Shown here in pieces: positions 34,645 through 43,082 of a DNA stretch of 64,000 nucleotides (its first letter is position 1; each line of letters starts with the position of its first letter). Below the pieces are notes generated by a model. That model was not told where the DNA came from, did no database searches, and saw nothing but the letters and a program-made list of their open reading frames with translations. A program made the translations under genes and the position numbers. The stretch is from DAISWO01 sp036826295 (GTDB lineage Bacteria > Patescibacteriota > Saccharimonadia > Saccharimonadales > JAGQNJ01): contig DAISWO010000001.1 in assembly GCA_036826295.1 (NCBI GenBank), forward strand, positions 62,001 through 126,000, given 5' to 3'.

Positions 34645-34902
34645 GTGAAACCGTTAATTATTGATGTTAGAGAACCGTCCGAATACTCTACTGGACATGT
34701 AGAGGGGGCAATTAATATTCCTCCATCTGAATTATTAGCAGGCGCAAAGGCACTGCATGATTATCCTAAAGATACTCCAATTATTTTGTATTGCCGAAGT
34801 GGCAGTCGATCGCAAGTAGCGATTAATTTATTGCGACAACAAGGTTTTACGGATTTGACTAATGGCGTTAACCAACAAAACGTCGAAAAAACCTTCCGTT
34901 AA
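34645..34902 (+). CDS. Rhodanese-like sulfurtransferase domain protein
   Basis: A single 85-aa rhodanese domain: PLIIDVREPSEYSTGHVEGA, then INIPPSEL and the active-site loop YCRSGSRSQVA with the catalytic cysteine, followed by LLRQQGFTDLTNGV. It would carry a persulfide for sulfur transfer or detoxification. The start is GTG at 34645, 8 bases after a TATACT box, without a Shine-Dalgarno site: probably leaderless. Confidence 0.9.
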   Translation: MKPLIIDVREPSEYSTGHVEGAINIPPSELLAGAKALHDYPKDTPIILYCRSGSRSQVAINLLRQQGFTDLTNGVNQQNVEKTFR

Positions 34903-35020
34903 TCAAGAAAAGAGTTGTCATAGGTTCGAAATATTTTGACGATGTGTACAAATTAGCACATGCAGCAGCTGGTGCGTAAACCGTTTGTTCGTAGTGATGC
35001 TGTTATAATGTCATCTACCA

Positions 35021-35488
35021 ATGAAGTACATTATGAACAACTTCATTAAAAAAATCGGACATGTTGCGGTTTTTGTCAGAGGTAGTCGAAAAGCTAAAAA
35101 AATCGAGCTACCTAAAAAGAATCTTTTAAAGATAAGCACTGTGTTTCCGTTTGATTTACTCCCAGATACTATTACACTTGATCGCGAGAAACTTACAGTA
35201 GTGAACAGAACATTTTTTGGATCTGCAAAAATTATCAGTACACCATATAAAGATATATTAAGCGTAGAACTCGAAGTCGGACCATTCCTTGGAAATGTAA
35301 TAATAAAAACTAGATTTTTTGAAAATGAACCTTTAACTGTAAGTCTGCTTACAAAGGCAGATGCTTATAAATTAAAGAATCTTTTAGCCGGATATATAAT
35401 AGCGACACAAAATAATGAAGATTTCTCCCAGTTGAGCGACAAACAGTTAGTCGAAAAACTTTCAAGTTTGGGGAAGGTTATTAAATGA
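35021..35488 (+). CDS. Hypothetical protein with possible PH-like fold
   Basis: Not recognised by family. The 155-aa soluble protein has an alternation of strands (DTITLDREKLTVVNRTFFGS, IISTPYKDILSVELEV, NVIIKTRFFENEPLTVSLL) ending in an amphipathic helix (KADAYKLKNLLAGYIIAT), the usual order of bacterial pleckstrin-like domains. The C-terminus (LSDKQLVEKLSSLGKVIK) is a short helix. TATAAT at 35004-35009 is 11 bases before the first ATG; a second ATG at 35033 is possible. Confidence 0.55.
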   Translation: MKYIMNNFIKKIGHVAVFVRGSRKAKKIELPKKNLLKISTVFPFDLLPDTITLDREKLTVVNRTFFGSAKIISTPYKDILSVELEVGPFLGNVIIKTRFFENEPLTVSLLTKADAYKLKNLLAGYIIATQNNEDFSQLSDKQLVEKLSSLGKVIK

Positions 35489-35539
35489 AAAAACTACTAC
35501 CCTATGTTCATGGCCGAAAATTTAGATAAATACAACCCG

Positions 35540-37015
35540 CTAACTAAATGTAATTACAGTAGTTCCAACTGGCGCCCAATTATATAACCAACCTGCTTGA
35601 GTGACGTTCATTCCAACACAACCATGCGAGGCATTGATATTACCCAGATAACTATCAGGACGCCAATAAACTCCGTGAATAGCATAGTCTGCGTAAAAGT
35701 AGTTGACATAAGGTACTCCCGGTTGGAAATATCTTGTTCCGTCAGCATTTGGCCCAGCCATATCTTGTGAGGCAATCTTTGAGTAGATTTTGTATGTACC
35801 CTCAACGGTCGGCGTGCCTGGCGCTCCCCCACTGATCAAAAATGTATTCACTAACTTAGTATTCTCGTAGGCATATAGAACCTTAGAGGTCAGGTCTACG
35901 GCTATCCATTTATCGTGAGGTGTCGCAGTTACGGTTTTATAGGTCTGATACTGTACCGATAAGGTTTGATTGATTGTAGACTTTTTGAGCATTTGTTTTG
36001 ATATCTCAGAAGCCAGAGCTTCTTTATTGACGATATCTATGCCATTACTACCAGTTATCAGCACTCGAGAACTACCAGGAAGCACGATTGCATTTTGGGG
36101 TGGCGATACATACGGGGCCGCAATATCGTCCAGATATTCTAGGACTTTACCGCTGTTGATCTCTACATCAATAGTTTTATTCTTCGTAACAGGTGTTATC
36201 TCTAGCCAGCGTCCAATATCCGCCGGACTCGCAGTAATCACGACACCGGTAATGTCGAAATTAACCTTTCGTTTTAGATAAGTATCCACGATCGTCTTTG
36301 CTTTCAGCGCTTCTGTTTTGGTAACTTTTGCTCTGAGGCTAGATTTCTCTAAGGTTATCGGCCCTTTATTTAGGTAGGAGATGTGACTAAGTAGTGTTGT
36401 TTGAGGGTCGGCAACACTATAACCCTTACCATTTTTTTCATTGACTATGCTTGAGGTGCCACCAGTAACCTTAACGGTTGCATTTTTCGGTTTAGACAAA
36501 ACTACGGTTAGCTGCTTATCTACAAATTTTTCAATAGTTTTTTGATTCGTAGTTAAATCTAGCGGGACATCATACTTGTCCCAAAACGCTAGCCTTTTGA
36601 GCAAATTTTTTGGTTTTTTGGTCAATATTGCATTTTCAATAGATGTATCTAGGTCAATACTTACCCCTGTTTTTGATAACGAATATGTATTTGATGTTTT
36701 CGGCGTTTTGACTGTAATCGTATAATCTACCGTACTTTGTTGAAGCTCATTCTTTAACTGGGTAACGTTAACATTTTGGCTGATTGGATGCCCAGCTAAA
36801 CTAACAGTGACAAAAGAATGTTTCAAACTGATAGCTAGAAGTAGACCAATGCCAATAACCAACCCTAAAAATACATATCCTAAAATTTTTGGCATATGTG
36901 TCTCTGGGCGCTTAGTGGTGATTTTATCTTTAGGTCCGTCAGATTCAACGCGCTCAACAGACACCACCTTTTGCAGCGGCGCTTGCTTAAGCACATGCTT
37001 TTTCTTTGATCCCAT
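35540..37015 (-). CDS. L,D-transpeptidase (YkuD) with PG-binding domains
   Basis: Cross-links peptidoglycan by 3-3 bonds or anchors proteins to it. The 491-aa protein has a basic cytoplasmic N-terminus, one membrane helix (ILGYVFLGLVIGIGLLLAI, about residues 45-65), two regions of the PG_binding_4/VanW-neighbour type (KNATVKVTGGTSSIV; SSRVLITGSNGIDIV) and a C-terminal YkuD domain: WIAVDLTSKVLYAYENTKLV, FLISGG, then HGVYW and the catalytic SHGCVGM (Cys about residue 466). CPR bacteria usually keep such enzymes. Monocistronic by position. Confidence 0.93.
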   Translation of the reverse strand: MGSKKKHVLKQAPLQKVVSVERVESDGPKDKITTKRPETHMPKILGYVFLGLVIGIGLLLAISLKHSFVTVSLAGHPISQNVNVTQLKNELQQSTVDYTITVKTPKTSNTYSLSKTGVSIDLDTSIENAILTKKPKNLLKRLAFWDKYDVPLDLTTNQKTIEKFVDKQLTVVLSKPKNATVKVTGGTSSIVNEKNGKGYSVADPQTTLLSHISYLNKGPITLEKSSLRAKVTKTEALKAKTIVDTYLKRKVNFDITGVVITASPADIGRWLEITPVTKNKTIDVEINSGKVLEYLDDIAAPYVSPPQNAIVLPGSSRVLITGSNGIDIVNKEALASEISKQMLKKSTINQTLSVQYQTYKTVTATPHDKWIAVDLTSKVLYAYENTKLVNTFLISGGAPGTPTVEGTYKIYSKIASQDMAGPNADGTRYFQPGVPYVNYFYADYAIHGVYWRPDSYLGNINASHGCVGMNVTQAGWLYNWAPVGTTVITFS

Positions 37016-37090
37016 TTATTTCACCAATTAATTATGCTTATACTTTAGCATTATATCCTCATAGTGTAATTAATTTGCTACAATATGCTT

Positions 37091-37357
37091 ATGGCAAAAC
37101 TAAAAATATCAAACAACCAAGAAAACGGTGAAACATTGGCGTTGATGTCCGTAATCATCGGACTATTAATGGCGGTTAGCGGGTTCATCTGGAGCCAGTA
37201 TACTGTTAGTGATCCAAACTATGTTGGTTCAAACGTTGCTGCAGGCCTACTTATCTTCTTTGGACTTGTCTTTGCAGCCGCGGGCTTATTAGTCGCGGCG
37301 GTGATTGTTGTTAATACGTCCGTCAAGAAAAGCAAAAAAACTAAAAAACGTAAATAA
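37091..37357 (+). CDS. Small two-helix membrane protein
   Basis: An 88-aa protein with two helices (ALMSVIIGLLMAVSGFIWSQ and GLLIFFGLVFAAAGLLVAAV) and a lysine-rich C-terminal tail (KKSKKTKKRK). I prefer the ATG at 37091 to the one at 37085, because a TACAAT box at 37078-37083 would place the transcript start at about 37090, i.e. a leaderless message. Function unknown. Confidence 0.6.
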   Translation: MAKLKISNNQENGETLALMSVIIGLLMAVSGFIWSQYTVSDPNYVGSNVAAGLLIFFGLVFAAAGLLVAAVIVVNTSVKKSKKTKKRK

Positions 37358-37468
37358 TTTCACTGTATTTTCGTCGAGAGTCAAACCAGATTATAAAAAA
37401 TACTGGACATTTAAGCACTAGTATGTTACTATACTAATGTTTAATATAAAACAAAAAAGGATAAAAAA

Positions 37469-37717
37469 ATGACTTCACCAGAACAAGGAACACACATTAC
37501 AATAACCGAAGCTGATTTGGCTGAAACTCAAGACGTAGCTGTGACACATGAACTACCTAAAGTAGATGTTAATAGACAACTGCCGCCAATAACTAGAGAT
37601 CATGTTCGACAAGGGGCAGAGGATGTCTTGACGGGTCGATTGTCACGTGACGCATCTCCCGAGCTTGTAGCTAGCGAACAAGCGTACGCCAGAACTGTTC
37701 TTGGTCATGACAATTAA
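37469..37717 (+). CDS. Small hypothetical protein, 82 aa
   Basis: Not recognised. An acidic soluble protein (HITITEADLAETQDVAVTHE; C-terminus VASEQAYARTVLGHDN) with a proper AAGGA ribosome site 7 bases before the ATG. Its general style (Thr/Glu-rich start, then a helical part) is like other small lineage-specific proteins of the window. The stop codon abuts the convergent gene at 37718. Confidence 0.55.
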   Translation: MTSPEQGTHITITEADLAETQDVAVTHELPKVDVNRQLPPITRDHVRQGAEDVLTGRLSRDASPELVASEQAYARTVLGHDN

Positions 37718-38281
37718 TTAGAATCTAATCTTGTGCATCAATCTGTCTACTCTATCTTGTTGACGTTCTTCTTGCGGTAGCATTGCACCGAGCGCGTCTG
37801 TTATCTTTTTTTCGTCCTCGGGCGCAAAATACACGGCAATAGCTGGCATAAAGCGCTTTAGCGGTAAGAGCGATATAGAACTTATCGCCCCTTCCTCCAC
37901 GATTGCGAATGATTTAAACATAGACACTGGGTATAATTTCGATCCAATATGCATTCCCTGAGAATCTAGCTTGTAGTTTAGGGTGTCTGGTTGTCTGTTG
38001 GCAAAATATCCTATGCCAATCGCCAGCACACTGAGTACAATAATCGATATATAATCGTCGGTTACTAGATACACAATGGCGATAATCGCCAGACTAGCTA
38101 GTCCAAAGCGAATAAACCAGGCCATTCCTTTATCATGCGCCACATATTCAGAGGCAGTCCAACTAACTTCTTGAATACTATTAGGCGTAGTTACAGGGGC
38201 TTGATCAATCGAGTTAGGCGTTGGCGATTGATCGTTCTTGAACTCCCATCCCGCAGTCGCCCCATCCTTCTTATTATCCAT
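37718..38281 (-). CDS. Two-helix membrane protein with PH-like cytoplasmic domain
   Basis: A 187-aa protein. A hydrophilic N-terminus leads to EVSWTASEYVAHDKGMAWFI, then two helices (FGLASLAIIAIVYLV and ISIIVLSVLAIGIGYFA), then a domain of about 95 residues (YKLDSQGMHIGSKLYPVSMF, FAIVEEGAISSISLLPLKRF) and a charged C-terminal helix (EERQQDRVDRLMHKIRF). This architecture is frequent in CPR genomes but has no known function. I use the ATG at 38281; one at 38287 is also possible. Confidence 0.65.
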   Translation of the reverse strand: MDNKKDGATAGWEFKNDQSPTPNSIDQAPVTTPNSIQEVSWTASEYVAHDKGMAWFIRFGLASLAIIAIVYLVTDDYISIIVLSVLAIGIGYFANRQPDTLNYKLDSQGMHIGSKLYPVSMFKSFAIVEEGAISSISLLPLKRFMPAIAVYFAPEDEKKITDALGAMLPQEERQQDRVDRLMHKIRF

Positions 38282-38393
38282 AAGCATATTCTACATTGCA
38301 TTAACAAATACTGGAAGCACCGGATCGGGTGTTCACGAGAGATTTCCTCTGTTATAATGGCGAAAGCCTTTGCAGTAACTGCAAATAAAATCC

Positions 38394-38486
38394 GGAGAGG
38401 TACCCAAGTGGCTGAAGGGGACGGTTTGCTAAATCGTTAGTGGGGCGCAAGTTCCAGCGAGGGTTCGAATCCCTCCCTCTCCGCCA
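38394..38486 (+). tRNA. tRNA-Ser (GCT)
   Basis: Acceptor GGAGAGG/CCTCTCC, anticodon stem ACGGT/ATCGT with loop TTGCTAA giving GCT, long variable arm, T-arm GAGGGTTCGAATCCCTC, encoded GCCA. TATAAT near 38353 is a likely -10 box. A hairpin (CAAGTTAAA...TTTTTAACTTG, 38485-38523) follows directly. Confidence 0.93.
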
Positions 38487-38554
38487 AGTTAAATCCCGCC
38501 TGTAAGGGCGGTTTTTAACTTGGCTAGGAAGAAACTAAACTGATTTAGTTTCGT

Positions 38555-38656
38555 GGGATTCGAACAGTCGGAACGTAGTTTGCCGGTACTCGGCAAACCG
38601 TGAGACGAGCTCACGAGCAAATTATGGAGTAATTTGACTTGGGAGTCGTATATCCC
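38555..38656 (+). repeat. tRNA-linked structured repeat, Ser copy 2
   Basis: GGGATTCGAAC through GTATATCCC, nearly identical over about 102 bases to the core at 29499-29601. A perfect hairpin (GAAACTAAA/TTTAGTTTC) precedes it. Hairpins: GTTTGCCG/CGGCAAAC, CGTGAG/CTCACG and CAAATTA/TAATTTG. Unlike the others it does not end in a tRNA 3'-end copy: after ATCCCG the sequence runs into the next tRNA promoter. Confidence 0.8.
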
Positions 38657-38701
38657 GACACTATAAATAGGCTTAGGCCTCTGTTATAATTCTTGAGTCA
38701 T

Positions 38702-38791
38702 GGAGAGGTGACCGAGTGGTTGAAGGTACCGGTCTTGAAAACCGGCAGGCCCGCAAGGGTCTCGTGGGTTCGAATCCCACCCTCTCCGCCA
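38702..38791 (+). tRNA. tRNA-Ser (TGA)
   Basis: Acceptor GGAGAGG/CCTCTCC, anticodon stem CCGGT/ACCGG with loop CTTGAAA giving TGA, a long variable arm (GCAGGCCCGCAAGGGTCTC), T-arm GTGGGTTCGAATCCCAC and encoded GCCA. The preceding CCTCTGTTATAAT is the same 13-mer found before tRNA-Ser(GCT), a shared promoter. Confidence 0.94.
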
Positions 38792-38865
38792 AAAAACGAC
38801 CGCACTCATTCCTGAGTGGGGTTGTTTTTATGTAGAGAGTTCAAAGCCAACTGCTTGGCTTTGAA

Positions 38866-38981
38866 GGGATTCGAACAGTCGGAGCGAAGTTTGTCGTTAC
38901 TCGACAAACCGCGAGACGGGGTCGAACGCAAAATACAGAGTATTTTGACGGGTGACTCGTATATCCCACCCCCCTCCGCCA
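38866..38981 (+). repeat. tRNA-linked structured repeat, Ser copy 3
   Basis: Preceded by a hairpin AAAAAC..TCA/TGA..GTTTTT (38792-38829) and the same TTCAAAGCCAA/TTGGCTTTGAA stem as copy 1. The core has stems GTTTGTCG/CGACAAAC and CAAAATAC/GTATTTTG, which differ from copies 1 and 2 on both sides while staying paired. Ends TCCCACCCCCCTCCGCCA (38964-38981), a near copy of the tRNA-Ser 3' end. Confidence 0.82.
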
Positions 38982-39063
38982 ATAATAAAGTTCTAAAACG
39001 ACTCACCCACCCCCATATTTAACATCATTGAGGGAGGCTATTCACTTATTGCTGATGTGATTC

Positions 39064-39474
39064 TTACGGCTGTTCTGGCAATTGAGCAGGATAATGTTTG
39101 CCACCGAAGTTTATATCACGACCAGCTGCATTGGCGCCTTTGATTGCTTCTTGTTCGTACACTTCCCGATTACTCTTCAGATGATGTAATGCCTCTTCAT
39201 TGCGATGGCCTCTGGTTTCTTCTGCATCATTAGCCATACGGATAGCACCCTCTGCAATCCATCCATGTTTTGCCATATGAGCCTCGGCCACAGTTGCTCG
39301 GCCACTATTGCCCAGTGCATCGTGGAAATCCCTTGATTCAACGAAGCTTTGCTGGATATCTCTGGCATGCTCTGCTTTCCCTAAGTCTTCATCTCTACGC
39401 GTAACTGAATAGTCGTAGAGCCTTCGATTTTCTTCTGCTTCGCCTAGAATGATTTTTGTTTTTTCTTCGCTCAT
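39064..39474 (-). CDS. Hypothetical helical protein, 136 aa
   Basis: Not recognised. The protein is soluble, highly charged and almost entirely helical (TKIILGEAEENRRLYDYSVT, AKHGWIAEGAIRMANDAEET, ALHHLKSNREVYEQEAIKGA), with a short C-terminal FGGKHYPAQLPEQP. AGGAAAC precedes the ATG, and a near-perfect sigma-70 promoter (TTGACA, 17, TATTAT) lies upstream. That expression signal makes it a credible gene despite the lack of relatives I can name. Confidence 0.6.
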   Translation of the reverse strand: MSEEKTKIILGEAEENRRLYDYSVTRRDEDLGKAEHARDIQQSFVESRDFHDALGNSGRATVAEAHMAKHGWIAEGAIRMANDAEETRGHRNEEALHHLKSNREVYEQEAIKGANAAGRDINFGGKHYPAQLPEQP

Positions 39475-39501
39475 TTTTGTTTCCTAATCTGTACTCAATG
39501 T

Positions 39502-39530
39502 ATAATAGCACACATCAGTCAGTATGTCAA
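39502..39530 (-). promoter_or_regulatory. Consensus promoter of the 39064-39474 gene
   Basis: On the minus strand TTGACA (39525-39530) is followed after 17 bases by TATTAT (39502-39507). The gene start at 39474 lies about 28 bases downstream, leaving a short leader with the AGGA ribosome site. Confidence 0.75.
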
Positions 39531-39624
39531 TTTAAAAGGGTGGAGTTATCCAAAAATGAGACACAAGTCGAGTTCTAGACTCGTCTGTTCCGCCATTTTC
39601 CGTCGCAACGACTTAGGCTTTTAG

Positions 39625-40674
39625 CTATGAAGGATTTTTTTGATCAATATTTAATGGTGTTCTATTTTCGATTGGTATTTTCGGCTTTAGTCTATTGATG
39701 AAGATTGTGGCAATAATAATACCTAATACGCCTATTACGAATAACGCAATTCCAGAATTCTGCAAAATGCGTGCCCAGTCTGAGAATATGGTTTCTGCTA
39801 GTTTTTTCAGCGACTCTACTGACTCTAGGCTAATGCTGTGGCTGGTGGTTGGTATTAGATTGCTGATTGAAAATCTTAACATTACAGCTGAAATAGTTAG
39901 AAAAAACCCTGTAATTAGTAGGGTGACACTTCCCTTTCTGGCGCCATGCAGTTTAGTTCTACTCAGCATTATTACGCCGACCAAACTGATAATCAGTAAT
40001 ATCAAGGCGTAGGGAAAGATCTTTTTAATCAGTTGAAAAATCTTTGGGATCGTCTCTGGTGTGTTCTCATTAATTGGTGTCGAAAAGCCCAGATCCTCGG
40101 CTTCTTTATTAGTCAGGCTTCCATCACTGGTTGTGCTGTCAGAGAACACATCGTTATTTAGGTTAGCTTGATCAATTGCTTCATTAATCAATTGATTGAC
40201 GTCGGTACCGCTTGGGATGCAGTTGATTTTACTGATGTCTTCCAGATTTGGGATCTGACCGTAAGCACACACTGGCAAAGTCTTGGCTCGCACTTTCAAA
40301 GCTTTTGAATACGTACTAACGAAAGAATCTTTAATCTCGTTGATACTAATGACTATTTTTGGCGTTTTTGTCTCTCCGTTAAGCCAAGCGTAGCTGGCAT
40401 CAATAACAGGATTAGTGATCTTTTGAATATTCTCTGGTGAGGCTGCTGTCGCGATGGATTTGGCTAATAATTTGTTGCTAGGATCATCTTTAGTGGCCTG
40501 CTTGATAATAATCTTGCTCGTTTCAAGATATAGTCCTGATTCTTCAACGGCATTTGATATATATTGTTTGTCGCCAATTGTACGGTTAAAGCTATATACA
40601 AACACCAATGTGTAAATCGTCGGCGCTAACAGCCCAACAGCCAAAACCAAACCAATCTTTTTCAAAATATTCAT
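39625..40674 (-). CDS. Four-helix membrane protein with extracellular helical domain
   Basis: Not recognised. The 349-aa protein has one N-terminal helix (IGLVLAVGLLAPTIYTLVFV), an extracytoplasmic part of about 190 residues with two cysteines (PVCAYGQIP, KINCIPSG), and three C-terminal helices (YALILLIISLVGVIML; VTLLITGFFLTISAVML; IALFVIGVLGIIIATIF). The layout resembles proteins annotated as sugar- or phage-receptor-like membrane proteins in CPR genomes, function unknown. A near-identical copy of its first about 90 bases, non-coding now, sits at 41950-42040 as part of a segmental duplication. Confidence 0.65.
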   Translation of the reverse strand: MNILKKIGLVLAVGLLAPTIYTLVFVYSFNRTIGDKQYISNAVEESGLYLETSKIIIKQATKDDPSNKLLAKSIATAASPENIQKITNPVIDASYAWLNGETKTPKIVISINEIKDSFVSTYSKALKVRAKTLPVCAYGQIPNLEDISKINCIPSGTDVNQLINEAIDQANLNNDVFSDSTTSDGSLTNKEAEDLGFSTPINENTPETIPKIFQLIKKIFPYALILLIISLVGVIMLSRTKLHGARKGSVTLLITGFFLTISAVMLRFSISNLIPTTSHSISLESVESLKKLAETIFSDWARILQNSGIALFVIGVLGIIIATIFINRLKPKIPIENRTPLNIDQKNPS

Positions 40675-40783
40675 ATGCACTAGATTATACCTTAAGCGAA
40701 AAAGTACTTGTATATTTGGGCAATTTGTGCTAATATAGTGTTGTTAAACAATAAAAACCAAAATAACTAAATAAGGAAAAATT

Positions 40784-41758
40784 ATGTCAGAACGAGCACC
40801 AAGTAAAGAAAAACGAACACCAATTCATAAAAGAGTCGGTCGGGCTCTTGGGCGCCTAGCTGGTAAAGATGGTGGTCCTTCAGATGCATTCTTAGAGTAC
40901 CAACGTGAAAGACAAGCAGAACACGAAGCACTTGCTAAAAAAGGGCGCGAAGGCCGTGCCAAGGTGGAGCAGGCTGTTAAAGAGGTTGTAGATAAGAGAT
41001 ACGGTAAAGCTTTTGATAGGTTAAAAGACGCTGTAGCAGCTCGGAAGCCAGAAGCTGAAAAAGCAGTTACTAGAACCAGAGAAGGCCTGGCGTTGGGTTT
41101 AAAATGGGATTTAGAACGTAAAGTTAAAACCGAAAGCATCGGATCGAGACCAACGATAAGTATCGAACAGGATATGAGCTTAAGTGAAGATGCAGAATAT
41201 GTTTCTGAAATGGTACCTACTGAAGAATCGCTAAGAGAAGAGGTAGGAAAAGTAGATAAAGCACATGAACGAAAAGCCTATGAATTTGACAGACTGTCAG
41301 AGTGGGCCTCAACAGCTGCTGGTGGCGAGCGAGCTGGTGGAATGATTGGTCAAAGACAGGATCCAGAAAGTAAGAGGAAGTCAGGCACAGGTAGTCCTAG
41401 GATAGATAACGAATATGGCTACTCCGCAGACAGTGTTGATATGATCTATTCTGCTTTAGGTGCGCAACGTCCCGATCGTATGCATGAAGCTGAAAGGATT
41501 AGGCGTCGTCGAACAGATGGTGAGGATACCGTATGGACTACTGTAACTCCTGCTGGCGTAACAATCGAAGAAACGTTTCGCATTGGTAAACGAGGCGACG
41601 AATATATGCCACCTGACTCAGATAAGCATTTATCGCATGATAGGCTAAAAATTGGTATTGGTCCTGCTGCTGGACGTGAAATAGAGGGCGAACTACAATA
41701 CATTACCTTCTATCCTGCCTCTCAGCGACAGATGGATGCCCAACTGCCTGCGGCTTAG
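40784..41758 (+). CDS. Lineage-specific charged protein, paralogue 1
   Basis: Not recognised. The 324-aa protein is rich in Glu, Lys and Arg. Its N-terminal half is helical (IHKRVGRALGRLAGKDGGPS...REGRAKVEQAVKEVVDKRY), with an acidic middle, and a C-terminal part of mixed strands: DSVDMIYSALGAQRPD, VTPAGVTIEETFRIGKRGDE, LQYITFYPA. The C-terminal motifs recur in the gene at 42150, whose promoter and leader are almost identical. AAGGA lies 6 bases before the ATG. A perfect terminator follows. Confidence 0.6.
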   Translation: MSERAPSKEKRTPIHKRVGRALGRLAGKDGGPSDAFLEYQRERQAEHEALAKKGREGRAKVEQAVKEVVDKRYGKAFDRLKDAVAARKPEAEKAVTRTREGLALGLKWDLERKVKTESIGSRPTISIEQDMSLSEDAEYVSEMVPTEESLREEVGKVDKAHERKAYEFDRLSEWASTAAGGERAGGMIGQRQDPESKRKSGTGSPRIDNEYGYSADSVDMIYSALGAQRPDRMHEAERIRRRRTDGEDTVWTTVTPAGVTIEETFRIGKRGDEYMPPDSDKHLSHDRLKIGIGPAAGREIEGELQYITFYPASQRQMDAQLPAA

Positions 41759-41778
41759 AAAGCTATACGTGTTAACTA

Positions 41779-41804
41779 AAAAGACGCCCGAACTGGCGTC
41801 TTTT
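41779..41804 (+). terminator. Terminator after paralogue 1
   Basis: AAAAGACGCC (41779-41788) and GGCGTCTTTT (41795-41804) form a perfect 10-bp stem with a 6-base loop, ending in TTTT. Confidence 0.85.
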
Positions 41805-41834
41805 AAATACCTGTGCAATGTTATATTTCAATCA

Positions 41835-41947
41835 ATGACAGAATCGATATTTACCAAGATTATTAGGGGGGGGAGATCCCTTGTCATAAGGTTTATGAAG
41901 ATAACGAGACTATTGCGTTTTACAGATCTACACTGTCGCTGATGGTG
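41835..41947 (+). pseudogene. Truncated HIT-family gene fragment
   Basis: About 110 bases matching the start of the intact HIT gene at 43083 (ATGACAGA-T-TCGATATTTACC, then GGGGGAGATCCC...CATAAGGTTTA). The fragment has an extra G in the poly-G run (8 Gs instead of 5 with AA), which shifts the frame, and stops abruptly at GCTGATGGTGTG. It is a remnant left at the junction of the segmental duplication. Confidence 0.85.
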
Positions 41948-41949
41948 TG

Positions 41950-42040
41950 ATTGAAGCTATAGACAAACACCAATGTGTAAATCGTCAGCGCCAAAAGCCC
42001 AACTGACAGCACTAAACCAATCTTTTTCAGGATATTCACT
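41950..42040 (-). pseudogene. 5' fragment of the 39625-40674 membrane-protein gene
   Basis: Reads backwards as the first about 30 codons of that gene (about 88% identical by eye, including CACCAATGTGTAAATCGTC and CCAATCTTTTTCA) followed by the same upstream region (CCTTAAGCGAAAAAGTACTTG). It marks the beginning of the second duplicated unit and has no downstream coding continuation. Confidence 0.8.
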
Positions 42041-42149
42041 ATGTCCTTGCCTATACCTTAAGCGAAAAAGTACTTGAATTATTACGCTATTTGTGCTAAT
42101 ATAGTGTTGTTAAACAATAAAAACCAAAATAACTGAACAAGGAAAAATT

Positions 42150-43013
42150 ATGTCACGCACAAAAGAACAATTACCTAGACAAGAACAAGAACCGAAGGGT
42201 ATTTTTAAACGTTTTTTAGGAAGAGTTGGCATAGGCAAAGAAAAGCAAGTACCAAAAGAAGCCTTGAGTCCAATGGATGAGGCAGCTTTAACAGTTTACA
42301 ACCGTCTTTACGCAAGCCGAGTGGATCTAATAATGACGTCGTCACAAGATGATAGAAAAACTAGTATGGCAAGACGCGATAGAGTAGCAGAGGATACTAA
42401 GCGTAAAATAAAAGGTTTTATGCAATCTAATGTGAAAATGGTGTCAGACCCTAGCGCGCGTACTGAAACTGATCCAATATATGGACAGCCTGCACCTAAA
42501 GTTCCTGACCCCGAATCATTAAAAGCCGAGGTCGATCGACAAACTGAACAAGGACGCGAACGTGCTGAGGGGTTCGATCTTATGGCCTTGAACGCCAGTT
42601 TAGCTCTTACGGGCCATGGTAATCGTGGTGTTCTATTGGAACAGATTGTACCTAGAGATAGACAACGTCCTATTCATCAAAAATCGACCATTGAGGGTGA
42701 AGGAGATATTATTGATTCGAGTGACCTAGACTTGTTGTATAAAGCATTGGGCGCAGATGAAGGTCAGCCGAAATATACGCCTGCTCAGGCACGTAGCCTC
42801 AGAGAGAAAGAGCCATTTAGTGTCTCGATTGTTACACCGGCGGGTTTGACAGTTGTTGAAGCGTGGAAACTTGGTGAGCCTAGCGATCTTGGATATGAAT
42901 TTGGAGAGGGTCAGAAGCTACCCGGCTCTATGACCGATAAAGGCGAGCCTTTTAGAGGCCTTATGCATACGATTGAATTTGAAAGAACACCTACACCACA
43001 AGCAGGACAGTAG
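42150..43013 (+). CDS. Lineage-specific charged protein, paralogue 2
   Basis: A 287-aa relative of the gene at 40784: basic N-terminus (GIFKRFLGRVGIGKEKQVPK), helical middle, and C-terminal motifs SSDLDLLYKALGADEGQPKY, VTPAGLTVVEAWKLGEPSD and LMHTIEFERTP that align with the first paralogue. The coding regions have diverged heavily although the about 100 bases upstream, including GTGCTAATATAGTGTTGTTA and the AAGGA site, are almost identical. This suggests that the promoter is conserved while the protein changes fast. Function unknown. Confidence 0.6.
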   Translation: MSRTKEQLPRQEQEPKGIFKRFLGRVGIGKEKQVPKEALSPMDEAALTVYNRLYASRVDLIMTSSQDDRKTSMARRDRVAEDTKRKIKGFMQSNVKMVSDPSARTETDPIYGQPAPKVPDPESLKAEVDRQTEQGRERAEGFDLMALNASLALTGHGNRGVLLEQIVPRDRQRPIHQKSTIEGEGDIIDSSDLDLLYKALGADEGQPKYTPAQARSLREKEPFSVSIVTPAGLTVVEAWKLGEPSDLGYEFGEGQKLPGSMTDKGEPFRGLMHTIEFERTPTPQAGQ

Positions 43014-43082
43014 TTAAAACACTAAAAAGCTTACATCAAGTGCGAAGTAGAATGTCCATCTCTTTGGTTTATAATGAGCACT

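Noticed and set aside
38806..39022. Frames on both strands over the third Ser repeat
   Set aside because: They are created by the repeated hairpins; the same frame is broken in the other copies of the repeat.
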